NCBI GenBank assembly: GCA_947444055.1
Contig: CANEYR010000002.1
Location: 1 to 64,000 of the forward strand
Direction: 5' to 3'
Length of the DNA: 64,000 nt
Source of the DNA: Planctomycetota bacterium
GTDB taxonomy: Bacteria > Planctomycetota > UBA1135 > UBA2386
Below, in pieces: positions 27,907 through 36,540 of the stretch; positions within the stretch are counted from its first letter, which is position 1, and every line of letters starts with the position of its first letter. Below the pieces are notes generated by a model that had not been told where the DNA came from, did no database searches, and saw only the letters and a program-made list of their open reading frames with translations. A program made the position numbers and the translations under genes.

Positions 27907-29441
27907 TGGGCTAGGGCCTTGCGATCGATCTTGCCCGAACCGGTATGCGGCAGCGACGCGTGCCGTCGCACCATCTTCGGCACCATGTAGCTCGGCATCT
28001 CGCGCCGGCAGAACGCCAGCAGCGAGTCGGCCGAGAAGTCCGGCAGGTCCGCGAGCACGACGTGGGCGACGATGGCCGTGTCCCCGCTCGCGTCGGCGAC
28101 GCCGCACACCGCGGCCTCGGTGACCATGCCGGAGGCGTAGAGGATCTCCTCAACTTCCTCGGGACTGACGCGAAAGCCCTGCGTCTTGATCAACTGATCA
28201 CGCCGCCCCACGAAGAACAGGAATCCCTCGGCGTCGCGCTGGACGACGTCGCCGGAGAAGACGACCGTCTCGCCCGATCCGGGCGCGAACGGGTCGGGCC
28301 GAAATCGCTCGGCCGTCGCTTCGGGATTGCGCCAGTAGCCGAGCGCCACCGTCGGACCACGGTGCACCAGTTCGCCCGGTTCGCCGTCCGCGCACAGTCG
28401 CGCGGCGGCGCCGCTATCCCCGGTGGCCAGCACGAACACTTCGGTCTCCGGAATGGCCTTCCCCATCGCGCCGGGTTTGCGGTCGATGAGTTCGGGCGGC
28501 AGGAAGGTGGAGCGGAAGGCCTCCGAAAGGCCGTACATGAGGAAGATGCGCGCGTGCGGGAGATGGGTTCGGTAGCGATCCACCAGCCCGTCGGGGAACG
28601 CGCCACCTGAGTTCGTGAGGATTCGCAGCTCCGGGAAGGCCATGCCCTGGTACGGCGAGTGGCGATCCATCAGCTGGATCCACAGCGCCGGGACGCCGGC
28701 CATTAGCGTGATGCGCTGCGCCAGGAGGGAACGGCAGATGTCTGGCGGGAAGTGCGACCTCTGCAGGACCAGGGTGGCTCCGACCATGACCGTAGTCAGC
28801 AGTTGGTTGAGGCCGTAGTCGAAGCTGAAGGGCAGCACGCTGAGCACGCGCTCGTCGCACCGCATGCCGAGATAACCCGCCACGATGCGGGCACCGGCGA
28901 TCAGGTTGGCATGTGAGATCAGGATCCCCTTGGGGCGCCCGGTCGACCCCGAGGTGTAGAGAATGGCGGCTGGCACCCGGCCGCCGCCGAGCGGTCGGTT
29001 GCCGGCAGGCGCGAACGCAAGCGCCGCCGTGCCGCGGGCGTCGATGTCGATTTCCATGTGGTCGACGCCAACCGTGGTAGCTGGATCGAGGCGGGCCAAT
29101 TTGCGCGCGTTCGACACCAACAGGGCGGCGCCGCTGTCGTCGAGCAGATGGCGGAGCTGCCGCGAGTGCAGACCTTCGTTGGCGGGAACGGCGATCGCGC
29201 CCACTGTCCACACCGCGTAGAGCGCCACGACGCTCTCGATGCTCTTGTCGAGAAAGATGAGCACGCGGTCGCCAGGGCTCAGGCCATGCGCGCGCAGGCG
29301 CGCAGCGTTGGTAGCGACCATCGCGGCTGTGGCGCTGTACGACCACGATCGCGCCCCATCGATCACCGCCGGCGTCGACACCGACTGCGTGGCCAGGCTC
29401 GTCAGGGTGTGTTCGATGCGGCTCTGGTCTGCAGGGTGCAT
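27903..29441 (-). CDS. AMP-forming acyl/amino-acyl ligase, similar to exosortase-associated ligases
   Basis: From the ATG at 29441 (M-H-P-A-D-Q-S-R-I-E-H-T-L) the protein has 512 residues; an alternative ATG at 29621 would add 60 residues and no strong ribosome site supports either. The ANL-superfamily motifs are clear: I-L-Y-T-S-G-S-T-G-R-P-K-G (about 157-169), Y-G-L-S-E-A-F-R-S-T, F-S-G-D-V-V-Q-R-D and the C-terminal G-S-G-K-I-D-R-K-A-L catalytic Lys. The middle (L-P-F-S-F-D-Y-G-L-N-Q-L-L-T-T) closely recalls the AMP ligases associated with exosortase A clusters (TIGR03098, from memory), but no exosortase is visible here. It heads the five-gene operon and probably loads the free carrier protein. 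Confidence 0.9.
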   Translation of the reverse strand: MHPADQSRIEHTLTSLATQSVSTPAVIDGARSWSYSATAAMVATNAARLRAHGLSPGDRVLIFLDKSIESVVALYAVWTVGAIAVPANEGLHSRQLRHLLDDSGAALLVSNARKLARLDPATTVGVDHMEIDIDARGTAALAFAPAGNRPLGGGRVPAAILYTSGSTGRPKGILISHANLIAGARIVAGYLGMRCDERVLSVLPFSFDYGLNQLLTTVMVGATLVLQRSHFPPDICRSLLAQRITLMAGVPALWIQLMDRHSPYQGMAFPELRILTNSGGAFPDGLVDRYRTHLPHARIFLMYGLSEAFRSTFLPPELIDRKPGAMGKAIPETEVFVLATGDSGAAARLCADGEPGELVHRGPTVALGYWRNPEATAERFRPDPFAPGSGETVVFSGDVVQRDAEGFLFFVGRRDQLIKTQGFRVSPEEVEEILYASGMVTEAAVCGVADASGDTAIVAHVVLADLPDFSADSLLAFCRREMPSYMVPKMVRRHASLPHTGSGKIDRKALAQ

Positions 29442-29871
29442 CGGCACGAGGTGCCGGCGGCCTACGTCGTGGTCGAAGTCGGCGCGCCGTGTGGTTCCGT
29501 TCGTTGGCACCGGAGCGCCCTCGCGCCGCGCCTGCACGCGCGCGTCGTCGACTTCGAACTTCGTGCGCGCGAATGCCATCTGGCTGCCGGTCGTCGCGAG
29601 GCGGCCGAGGTTCTCGGACATGCCCGGGGCATTGCCATTCCGCTTGCTCGGTCGACGATCGGCTGCCGGCAGCCGAAGCGTTGGCGATGCAGCCTGGCCT
29701 GGGCGCGAAGCTTTGGTGGAAGCCCGAGAATGTCCTCTAGAACTCATCGAGTGCCATGCGTACGCCTCGGCTCTGAGGAAGGCCTGAAATGCGAGTGAAG
29801 CCGATCTCATGCGTGGCGGCCGGATGCGCCTCGGCGGTGGCACGCGCGCGCCGCTCCTCGGCATCTACGGC
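29442..29871. other. Upstream region of the peptide operon, about 430 bases
   Basis: No gene is supported here. The minus-strand frame of the ligase stays open upstream but is low complexity and Arg-rich. This stretch should hold the operon promoter. I could not identify convincing -35/-10 boxes on the minus strand. Confidence 0.5.
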
Positions 29872-30642
29872 TCACGATCGGCGATCCGTGACGAGACATC
29901 CCGACGGTGACCGGAGCGCGCGCGTTGACGGGATCGGGGGTTGCCCCGAGTCCGTTCCTCGGCATGAGGTCGATAGTGTCCGCGTGCGCTTTCTTCGCAG
30001 TCGTCGGCTAGCTGATTTCCTTGGCGTCGGCGTTGGTCGAATAGCGATCGCCGTCAGCACTTTCACTTTGGTTTGCATGAAGAGGACGCCGAGCGAGGTC
30101 GGCGTGAAAAGGGGGGGCCACGCGAACGGGGCGAACGCGGCGAGCCAGTTGGGTCGGCCTTGGAAGTCGTGATCGAGGCGTTGCCGCAACTGCTCGAGGC
30201 CGCGCTGCAGGCGGCTCTGCACGGTGGCGATTGGCACGTTGAGTTGGGCGGCGATGCGGCGCGGCGGCAGGCCGTCGAAGAAGCGCAGCAGCACGGTCGA
30301 TCGGTAGGGTTCGGCCAACGCGAGCACCGCGGCCACGAGCTTCTGCTGCGCTTCCGCGCGCTGCAGCAGGGCGGCGGCGTCGTCGGTCGAACCGCGTTCG
30401 CTGCGGGCCGCTTCGCGGCGGGTGCGCGCGGCCTGTTGGCGGCGACGACCATGCAGCAAGTTGGGCACGATGGTCAGCAGCCAAGCGCGCCAACTGCGCG
30501 GTGGCACGGGTTGCTGCAGCGCCAAGATGCAGGCGTCTTGCACGAGGTCCGAGGCCACCTCCGGATCGCGCGCCAGGCGCCGGGCGAGCGTGCGCAGCCA
30601 ACCGAGTTCGGCCAGCAGGTCGTGGGTCGGGTCAGGAGTCAT
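29872..30642 (-). CDS. ECF sigma factor with abnormal C-terminal tail
   Basis: The ATG at 30640-30642 gives 256 residues. Residues 1-70 contain sigma region 2 (L-A-E-L-G-W-L-R-T-L-A-R-R-L-A...A-S-D-L-V-Q-D-A, then W-R-A-W-L-L-T-I-V-P-N-L), and 95-165 contain region 4 (A-L-A-E-P-Y-R-S-T-V-L-L-R-F-F-D-G-L-P-P-R-R-I-A...V-Q-S-R-L-Q-R-G). A Trp/Pro-rich linker leads to F-M-Q-T-K-V-K-V-L-T-A-I-A-I, which looks like the start of a membrane helix seen after sigma domains in planctomycete proteins. The last 57 residues (from about 30040 downward) are Arg/Ser/Thr-rich and look like frameshifted or foreign sequence. The sigma part is probably functional. The downstream domain or gene has been lost near the edge of the island. 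Confidence 0.78.
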   Translation of the reverse strand: MTPDPTHDLLAELGWLRTLARRLARDPEVASDLVQDACILALQQPVPPRSWRAWLLTIVPNLLHGRRRQQAARTRREAARSERGSTDDAAALLQRAEAQQKLVAAVLALAEPYRSTVLLRFFDGLPPRRIAAQLNVPIATVQSRLQRGLEQLRQRLDHDFQGRPNWLAAFAPFAWPPLFTPTSLGVLFMQTKVKVLTAIAIRPTPTPRKSASRRLRRKRTRTLSTSCRGTDSGQPPIPSTRALRSPSGCLVTDRRS

Positions 30643-30839
30643 GCAGTGGGTGCCAACGAAGAGACCACGACTGCGCGATCGCATGCAGGAAGTGGCTCAA
30701 TTTCGCCGAATGGCAGAGTGGCCCGGCGTCGACTTGGCGGTTTCGTGACAAGGACGCGACAGGTTCGAAGCTGGCGGCGGGCCGTGGCTGGCGGCGCCCT
30801 CACTAAGATCCCGCGCCGTTGCCTAGACCGGAGTCGTCT

Positions 30840-33800
30840 ATGTCCAGAGTTTCTCCCCGAGCCTCGTTCGTTCTCGCCCTGCTCACCGCTGCCGCCTCGC
30901 TGGTGGCGCAAGATCGTCGGCCCCTGACGCACGATGACTACGACCAGTGGAAGTCGCTGCGTGGTCAGACCTACACCCTCGATGGTTCGTGGGTGGCGTT
31001 CCAGATCGAGCCGCAAGTCGGTGACGGCGTGCTCGAGATCAAGCAGACGACGGGGTCGTTGGTCTATCGGTACGACTTTGCCAGTGGCGCGCGCTTCACG
31101 GAGGACGGGCGGTTCGTGGTGTTCACGCAGGGCAAGTCGAAGGTCGAGGAGCGCAACAAGAAGATCGAGGAGCTGCGCAAGAAGGCGAAGGAAGGCAACA
31201 AGCCGAATGCGGAAGAGACGCCAAAGCCGGAAGGGGAGGGCGAGGAGACCCCCGCGGCGCGACGTGGAGCTGGTGGTGCAGGTGGCCCACCGGCAGGGTT
31301 CGGCGGCGGTGCCGGTCGTGGTGGGGCAGGCGGCGCTGGTGGTCGGCGCGGCGGTGGCGCCCCCGGCGGCGGCGGTGAAGAAGGCGGTGCGGCGCGCGAA
31401 CGCGGCGACATGGTCGTGCTCGAACTCGCGACCGGCAAACTCGAGAAGCTCGGCAAGGTGAAGGGCTCGACGGTCAGCGATGACGTGCCGTTCGTGCTGA
31501 TCCACAAAGAGAAGCCGGAGCCGAAGCCAGCGCCAAAGACTGACGACGCCAGCAAGCCCGCCGGTGCGGAGGGCGAAGGCAAAGTCGGCGAGCCCGCGGT
31601 GCCAGCTGAGCAGCCGGCCGCTGAGCCGTCGGGCGTCGAGAAGCCCGCTGAGGAAAAGCCCGCCGAGGTCAAGACCGAAGAAAGCAAGCCGGCTGCGGAA
31701 GGCGCCGTGGCCGAAGGGGCGCGTCGCGAAGGTGGCGGTGGCCGTCGCGGTGCTGGTGGTGCTGGTGCAGGTGGCCGACGCGGTGCAGGTGGCAGCGCCC
31801 CGACCGACCCGCTCGAAGCCAAGCGCGCCGACGGCACCGAGCTGCTGGTGCGCGACTTGACCACTGGCAAGGAACGCACGATCGCCGACGTGGTCGCCTA
31901 CGGCCTGTCACGCAACAGCAAGATGCTGTGGTACCACACCTCGGCCAAGAAGCCGGTGCAGGACACCAAGTATGGACTGTTCGTGCAGCCGCTCGCCGGT
32001 GGCGAGGCAACGCAGTTGCTCGATGGCGCGGTGCGTGTTGGCGGCGTCAGCTTCGATCGCGCGGAGCAATGCGTCACCTTCACCAGCGACAAAGAGGACT
32101 TCGCTGCCGACAAACCGCAGAACGATCTCTACCTGTGGGAAGGCGGCACCTCGGCAGCCAAGCGCATCGCCTGGGCTGGCGGTCCGGGCATGCCGGCTGG
32201 CAAGCGCGTTGCCGGCGGCGCCTCGTTCACTCGCGATAGTTGGACGCTGACGTTCGAGGTGCAAGATGGGCCGGCAGCGGACCCGCTGCCGATCCTGCCC
32301 GAAGACAAAGTCACGCTCGATGTGTGGAACTGGCGCGACGGTTCCTTGCAGACGATGCAGCAGAAGCGCGGCAACGGCGAGCGCAACCCATCGTGGTCGG
32401 CGGTCTACCATCGCGCGCAGAACCAGGTGATGGTGCTCGGCGACGACAGCTTGCGTTCGCTGCGGCCGATCGGTCCGGACGGCAAGAAGCTGATCGGCAC
32501 CGACGGCCGCGCCTACGAGAAGGAAGTCACTTGGGACGGTCGGTACACCGATGTGTGGCTGGTCGATGCGGTGAACGGGCAGCGCACGCGGTTGTTGGAA
32601 CGGCTGCGCGGCAACGTCACCAATTCCCCCGGTGGTCGTTACCTGATGTGGTTCGACGCCAACTACCACTGGCAGAGCTACGAAGTGGCGACCGGCACTC
32701 GCCGCGACCTGACGGCGGCGCTGCCGATGCCGTTCCATCGCCATGACGACGACCATCCCGAACCGGATGGCGCCTACGGCACGGCGGGTTGGACCGAGAA
32801 CGACAGCGACGTGCTGATCTACGACGAGTTCGACGTGTGGAAGATCGCTCCCGCGACCGGGGCTGCGGTCTGCGTCACCGACGGCTACGGGCGCCAGAAT
32901 CGGTTGCGATTGCGCTTGCAGCCGTTGCCGCGCGACGACGATCGCATGTGGCTCGACGACGAGTTGCTGCTCGGTGCCACGCACGTCGACACCATGGCGG
33001 AAGGCTTCTTCGCCGACTCGCTGACGCGCCAGCAGCGGCCGCAGCGGCTGGCGTTCGCCGACAAGAACTTCGGCGACATCACGCGGCCGAAGAAGAGCAG
33101 TCGCTTGTTCTTCACGCAGGGCACCTACGTGGACTATCCGGATCTGTGGACCGCGGCGGCGGACTTCAGCGGCATGCAGCGGCTTTCCGACGTCAATCCG
33201 CAGCAGAAGAACTTCAAGTGGGGCAAGGCGGAGCTGGTGCGCTGGATCGATGGCAACGGCCAGCCGCGGCAAGGCGTGTTGGTCAAGCCGGACGACTTCG
33301 ACCCGACCAAGAAGTACCCGATGATGGTCTACTTCTACGAGCGCATGACCCAGGGCCTGCACAGCTACGTGGCACCGGCGCCGGGCACGTCGCCCAACGC
33401 CGCCTACTACGTCAGCAACGGCTATCTGTGGTTCATGCCCGACGTCGTCTACGAGGTCGGCTATCCAGGTGAGTCGTGCGTGAAGTGCGTCGTCTCCGGC
33501 GTGCAGCACTTGCTGGCCCAAGGGTTCGTCGACGAGAAGGGCATCGGCGCGGCGGGACACAGTTGGGGTGGCTACCAGACCGCGTTCTTGGTGACCCGCA
33601 CCAACATCTTCGCCGCCGTCGAGAGTGGCGCTGCAGTCAGCAACATGCTGTCGGCCTACGGCGGCATTCGCTACGAGTCCGGCATGTCGCGGCAGTTCCA
33701 GTACGAGATGACGCAGTCGCGCATCGGTGGCACGCCGTGGCAGTTCCCGCTGCGGTACCACGAGAATTCGCCGATCCACTTCGCCGACAAGGTGAAGACG

Positions 33801-34724
33801 CCGGTGCTGATGCTTAACAACGATCAGGACGGCGCGGTGCCGTGGACGCAAGGCATCGAGTACTTCACGGCGCTGCGGCGGCTCGGCAAGGAGTGCTATC
33901 TGTTCAACTACAACGGCGAAGGGCATGGCCTGCGCAACCGCGCCAACATGCGGGACTGGACCCGCCGCATGGCGGAGTACTTCGCGCACCACTGCAAGCA
34001 GGAGCCAGCGCCGAAGTGGATGACCGAGGGCGTGCCGTTCTATGAACGCGAAGTGGAGAAGTTGCCGTTCGCACAGAGCTACATCGATGCGCACGTGAAG
34101 CCGGCTCCGACGCCAGCGCCGACGGCGCCGACGGCGTCGCCCGCGCCGACGACGGAAGAGAAGCCGGCGGCGGCCACGAATGGTGCCAATGGCGACGAAG
34201 CCCGCCTGGAGGCGAAGGCGCCGACGACGAGTGCTCGGCGCGAGCGACCAGCCCCGGCGGTTGCCGTTGCCCCGGCGGCCAAACTGCAACGCGGTGAGCC
34301 GGCGCCTGACTTCGCGATCGCCGATGAGACCGGCACCGTGCGCAGCCTCGCTGACTACCGCGGCAAGTCCGTGCTGGTTTGGTTCTATCCCAAGGCCAGC
34401 ACGCCCGGCTGCACCATGCAAGGCTGTGGTCTGCGCGATCAGTTCGCCGACTTCATGGATCGCGATGTCGTCGTGTTGGGTGTGTCGCTCGACGCGGCAG
34501 GCGACAACGCCGCGTTCCAGCAGAAGCACGGCTTCCCCTTCCCGTTGCTGTGCGATACCGACCGCAAGATGGCGATCGCGTACGGAGCCGCCGACAACGC
34601 CGACGCCAAGTTTGCGCGGCGTCTGGCGGTGATGATCGGGGCGGACGGCAAGGTCACGCACGTGTGGACGAAGGTCGATCCGGCGACGTTTGCAGCGACG
34701 GCTCTGGCGGCTCTGCCGTTGTGA
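30840..34724 (+). CDS. Secreted S9 prolyl-oligopeptidase-family peptidase fused to a peroxiredoxin
   Basis: From the ATG at 30840 (second in-frame Met; signal peptide A-S-F-V-L-A-L-L-T-A-A-A-S-L-V-A-Q) the protein has 1294 residues. The N-terminal propeller is interrupted by Lys/Glu-, Gly/Arg- and Ala/Pro-rich low-complexity segments (about 95-195 and 220-325). The catalytic domain has A-G-H-S-W-G-G-Y-Q (Ser about 907), N-N-D-Q-D-G-A-V-P (Asp about 996) and G-E-G-H-G-L (His about 1028), the S9 triad. A Pro/Ala/Thr-rich linker follows (1085-1145), then a complete BCP-type peroxiredoxin: P-D-F-A-I-A-D-E-T-G and P-G-C-T-M-Q-G-C-G (peroxidatic Cys about 1190, with a second Cys five residues on). 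This joins secreted proteolysis to peroxide reduction. The stop overlaps the GTG of the next gene. Confidence 0.92.
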   Translation: MSRVSPRASFVLALLTAAASLVAQDRRPLTHDDYDQWKSLRGQTYTLDGSWVAFQIEPQVGDGVLEIKQTTGSLVYRYDFASGARFTEDGRFVVFTQGKSKVEERNKKIEELRKKAKEGNKPNAEETPKPEGEGEETPAARRGAGGAGGPPAGFGGGAGRGGAGGAGGRRGGGAPGGGGEEGGAARERGDMVVLELATGKLEKLGKVKGSTVSDDVPFVLIHKEKPEPKPAPKTDDASKPAGAEGEGKVGEPAVPAEQPAAEPSGVEKPAEEKPAEVKTEESKPAAEGAVAEGARREGGGGRRGAGGAGAGGRRGAGGSAPTDPLEAKRADGTELLVRDLTTGKERTIADVVAYGLSRNSKMLWYHTSAKKPVQDTKYGLFVQPLAGGEATQLLDGAVRVGGVSFDRAEQCVTFTSDKEDFAADKPQNDLYLWEGGTSAAKRIAWAGGPGMPAGKRVAGGASFTRDSWTLTFEVQDGPAADPLPILPEDKVTLDVWNWRDGSLQTMQQKRGNGERNPSWSAVYHRAQNQVMVLGDDSLRSLRPIGPDGKKLIGTDGRAYEKEVTWDGRYTDVWLVDAVNGQRTRLLERLRGNVTNSPGGRYLMWFDANYHWQSYEVATGTRRDLTAALPMPFHRHDDDHPEPDGAYGTAGWTENDSDVLIYDEFDVWKIAPATGAAVCVTDGYGRQNRLRLRLQPLPRDDDRMWLDDELLLGATHVDTMAEGFFADSLTRQQRPQRLAFADKNFGDITRPKKSSRLFFTQGTYVDYPDLWTAAADFSGMQRLSDVNPQQKNFKWGKAELVRWIDGNGQPRQGVLVKPDDFDPTKKYPMMVYFYERMTQGLHSYVAPAPGTSPNAAYYVSNGYLWFMPDVVYEVGYPGESCVKCVVSGVQHLLAQGFVDEKGIGAAGHSWGGYQTAFLVTRTNIFAAVESGAAVSNMLSAYGGIRYESGMSRQFQYEMTQSRIGGTPWQFPLRYHENSPIHFADKVKTPVLMLNNDQDGAVPWTQGIEYFTALRRLGKECYLFNYNGEGHGLRNRANMRDWTRRMAEYFAHHCKQEPAPKWMTEGVPFYEREVEKLPFAQSYIDAHVKPAPTPAPTAPTASPAPTTEEKPAAATNGANGDEARLEAKAPTTSARRERPAPAVAVAPAAKLQRGEPAPDFAIADETGTVRSLADYRGKSVLVWFYPKASTPGCTMQGCGLRDQFADFMDRDVVVLGVSLDAAGDNAAFQQKHGFPFPLLCDTDRKMAIAYGAADNADAKFARRLAVMIGADGKVTHVWTKVDPATFAATALAALPL

Positions 34725-35458
34725 CCGCGAAGGGCGAGCAGTGGCTGCATGGCGTCAAGGTGTTCGTCACCTGCGAGCATGCGTCCGCCGCCATTCCGCG
34801 CGAGCTGGGCGATCTCGGGTTGTCCAAGGGGGTGCTGGCATCGCACCGTGCCTTCGACCTCGGGGCCTTGGGTGTCGCACGGTTGCTGGCCAAGGGGCTG
34901 CGCGCCCCGCTCTACGTCGGCAAGTGGTCGCGGCTCGTCGTCGATTTGAACCGCAGCCAGGACCATAAGCAGGTGGTGGTGCGGCGCCTCGATGGCAAGC
35001 CGGTGCCCGGCAACCAACTCAATCGCGGCGAGGTGACCTGGCGGTTGGCGAAGTACTGGTCGCCCTTTCGCACCGAGGCGCAGACCGACATCGTCAACGC
35101 GGCCGCCCATGCTCCCGTGCTGCATCTCAGTGTGCACTCGTTCGTGCCGAAGCTGAAAGGCGTCGATCGGCGCAACGACATCGGGCTGCTGCACGACCCG
35201 GACCGGCCGTTCGAGATCATCTTCTGCGCGCTGCTGAAGGCGATGCTGGCGCGGTCCGACTTGCGGGTGCGACGCAACTTTCCGTACTTCGGCAACACCG
35301 ATGGGTTCGCGAGCCACCTGCGCAGCGTGTTGCCAGTGATGAGCTATCTCGGCCTCGAGATCGAATGCAACCAGCGCGCGGTGGCGGACAAGGCGGGCGA
35401 GAAGCGCGTGGCGGGTGCCTTGAAGCAGGCGCTGCGCGACGTGTTCGCGTTCGAGTAG
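34721..35458 (+). CDS. N-formylglutamate amidohydrolase-like protein
   Basis: The GTG at 34721 overlaps the upstream TGA, giving 245 residues and discarding a longer out-of-frame extension. It contains V-F-V-T-C-E-H-A-S-A-A-I-P near the start, S-H-R-A-F-D-L-G-A, W-S-R-L-V-V-D-L-N-R-S and H-L-S-V-H-S-F-V-P, which match the N-formylglutamate amidohydrolase family (Glu, His, Arg and Asp of the zinc site region). Family members remove formyl or acyl groups from amino acids, mainly in histidine degradation. No hut gene is near, so the natural substrate here may differ. Co-translation with the S9-peroxiredoxin protein is notable. Confidence 0.82.
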   Translation: MTAKGEQWLHGVKVFVTCEHASAAIPRELGDLGLSKGVLASHRAFDLGALGVARLLAKGLRAPLYVGKWSRLVVDLNRSQDHKQVVVRRLDGKPVPGNQLNRGEVTWRLAKYWSPFRTEAQTDIVNAAAHAPVLHLSVHSFVPKLKGVDRRNDIGLLHDPDRPFEIIFCALLKAMLARSDLRVRRNFPYFGNTDGFASHLRSVLPVMSYLGLEIECNQRAVADKAGEKRVAGALKQALRDVFAFE

Positions 35459-35551
35459 GCGGCTGGCTCGCCCCGCCGCGGCCAACAACCGAGGGGCGTG
35501 GACCGCTGAGCGTTCGCAGCTCGCTTGCTCAGGGGGTGTTCTGGCGGCGGC

Positions 35552-35968
35552 TTACGGAATGACTAGGCGATCGCGGATAGCGCGAACGACGGCGAGCAGA
35601 TCGTCGAGGTCGCGCACCAAAATCTGCTGGAGGATGTGGACGTCAACTTGCAGATACCGGTGCACGACGATGTTGCGAAATGCGACCATGCGTCGACAGG
35701 TGTCGCGCATCGTTGGCGTGATCCAGCCAGCTGTGGCCAGACGGTCGAACACTTGTCGGTTCTCGCTCGGCTCGCCGAGGTTGTGTTCGGCGGCGATCGC
35801 GAACGCGACATCCAGGATGGCTTGGATCGCAATCTGCAGCGTGTGTTCGACGAAGCGTTGCTGCACTTTGTCGTCGGCCAATCGGTCCGGTTGGGCGAGC
35901 TGCCGAATCTCGGCGACGCAGTCGACCACGAACCCGAGCCGCTTGGTGATGAGATGACTCGAGTTCAT
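35552..35968 (-). CDS. hepT: HepT-type toxin (HEPN ribonuclease)
   Basis: The 138-residue all-helical protein carries the HEPN motif R-x4-H-x-Y as R-N-I-V-V-H-R-Y (about residues 99-106), together with A-I-Q-A-I-L-D-V-A and D-R-L-A-T-A-G-W-I-T, typical of HepT (DUF86). HepT proteins cut RNA and are silenced by the paired MntA nucleotidyltransferase, which AMPylates the Tyr of this motif. The start overlaps the stop of mntA by 4 bases (ATGA), so the pair is co-translated. Confidence 0.92.
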   Translation of the reverse strand: MNSSHLITKRLGFVVDCVAEIRQLAQPDRLADDKVQQRFVEHTLQIAIQAILDVAFAIAAEHNLGEPSENRQVFDRLATAGWITPTMRDTCRRMVAFRNIVVHRYLQVDVHILQQILVRDLDDLLAVVRAIRDRLVIP

Positions 35969-36375
35969 GCGCGGGAGATCACGGTGCGGCGGTACTGCTC
36001 AAGGTGCGGCGCGATGTCGAAGTACTCGTTGCGGGCCCGGATCTCGAACTCGATGCGCTGTTCGTGATCACCATCGAGCAAGAGAACGCGATCGACTAGG
36101 ACGCGATGGAGAAAGTCTGGTGGGGCGGCATCCAGCGGTACCACATCGACCTCTTTACCGAGCAACCGGGTGAGCTCATCCGCGAGTCGAGCCACGCGAT
36201 CCACGCCGGCGAGCGTCAGCGGTCCGCGACGGCCTTCGACGATGCCCACGTCGACATCGCTGGCGGTGCGGTGCTGGCCGCGGGCGACGCTGCCGAACAG
36301 GTAGGCGGCAATGAGTCGATCTGGGGACCTTGCGAAGTGCGCCTTCAGTTGTTCGATGATCGCGTCGCGGGACAT
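35965..36375 (-). CDS. mntA: MntA-type antitoxin nucleotidyltransferase
   Basis: The 136-residue protein has the minimal nucleotidyltransferase signature G-S-x10-D-x-D as G-S-V-A-R-G-Q-H-R-T-A-S-D-V-D (about residues 28-42), plus the C-terminal half with V-D-V-V-P-L-D and a third carboxylate. MntA proteins transfer AMP to the HEPN toxin and so neutralise it. It lies directly before hepT with an ATGA overlap. The pair is an accessory toxin-antitoxin unit of the type often carried by mobile or variable regions. Confidence 0.92.
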   Translation of the reverse strand: MSRDAIIEQLKAHFARSPDRLIAAYLFGSVARGQHRTASDVDVGIVEGRRGPLTLAGVDRVARLADELTRLLGKEVDVVPLDAAPPDFLHRVLVDRVLLLDGDHEQRIEFEIRARNEYFDIAPHLEQYRRTVISRA

Positions 36376-36499
36376 GGCCGGATCCTAGCCGCAGGCACGA
36401 GCATGAGCACAGCAGCCAATGCCTCGCTGCCCAGCTTGGACGGCGACGCTCGTTAGCAGCGGCGGTCCGTCCGTCGTCCGTGGGGAATCACCAACTCTG

Positions 36500-36528
36500 C
36501 TGACGCGTGTGCGCGCGGCAGCTACGGT
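36500..36528 (+). promoter_or_regulatory. Candidate promoter for the GT-C gene
   Basis: CTGACG (36500-36505) and TACGGT (36523-36528) are spaced by 17 bases and end 12 bases before the ATG at 36541. The GCTAC-like -10 recurs before fusA and the biotin carboxylase gene. The match is by eye. Confidence 0.3.
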
Positions 36529-36540
36529 TGCCGCGTGCAG

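Noticed and set aside
31256-31800. Gly/Arg-rich repeats that could suggest a repeat array
   Set aside because: They encode in-frame low-complexity protein segments; units are irregular and there are no spacers, so it is not a CRISPR.
31908-34661. 917-codon minus-strand frame opposite the S9-peroxiredoxin gene
   Set aside because: Antisense shadow with Arg/His/Gln bias and no motifs.
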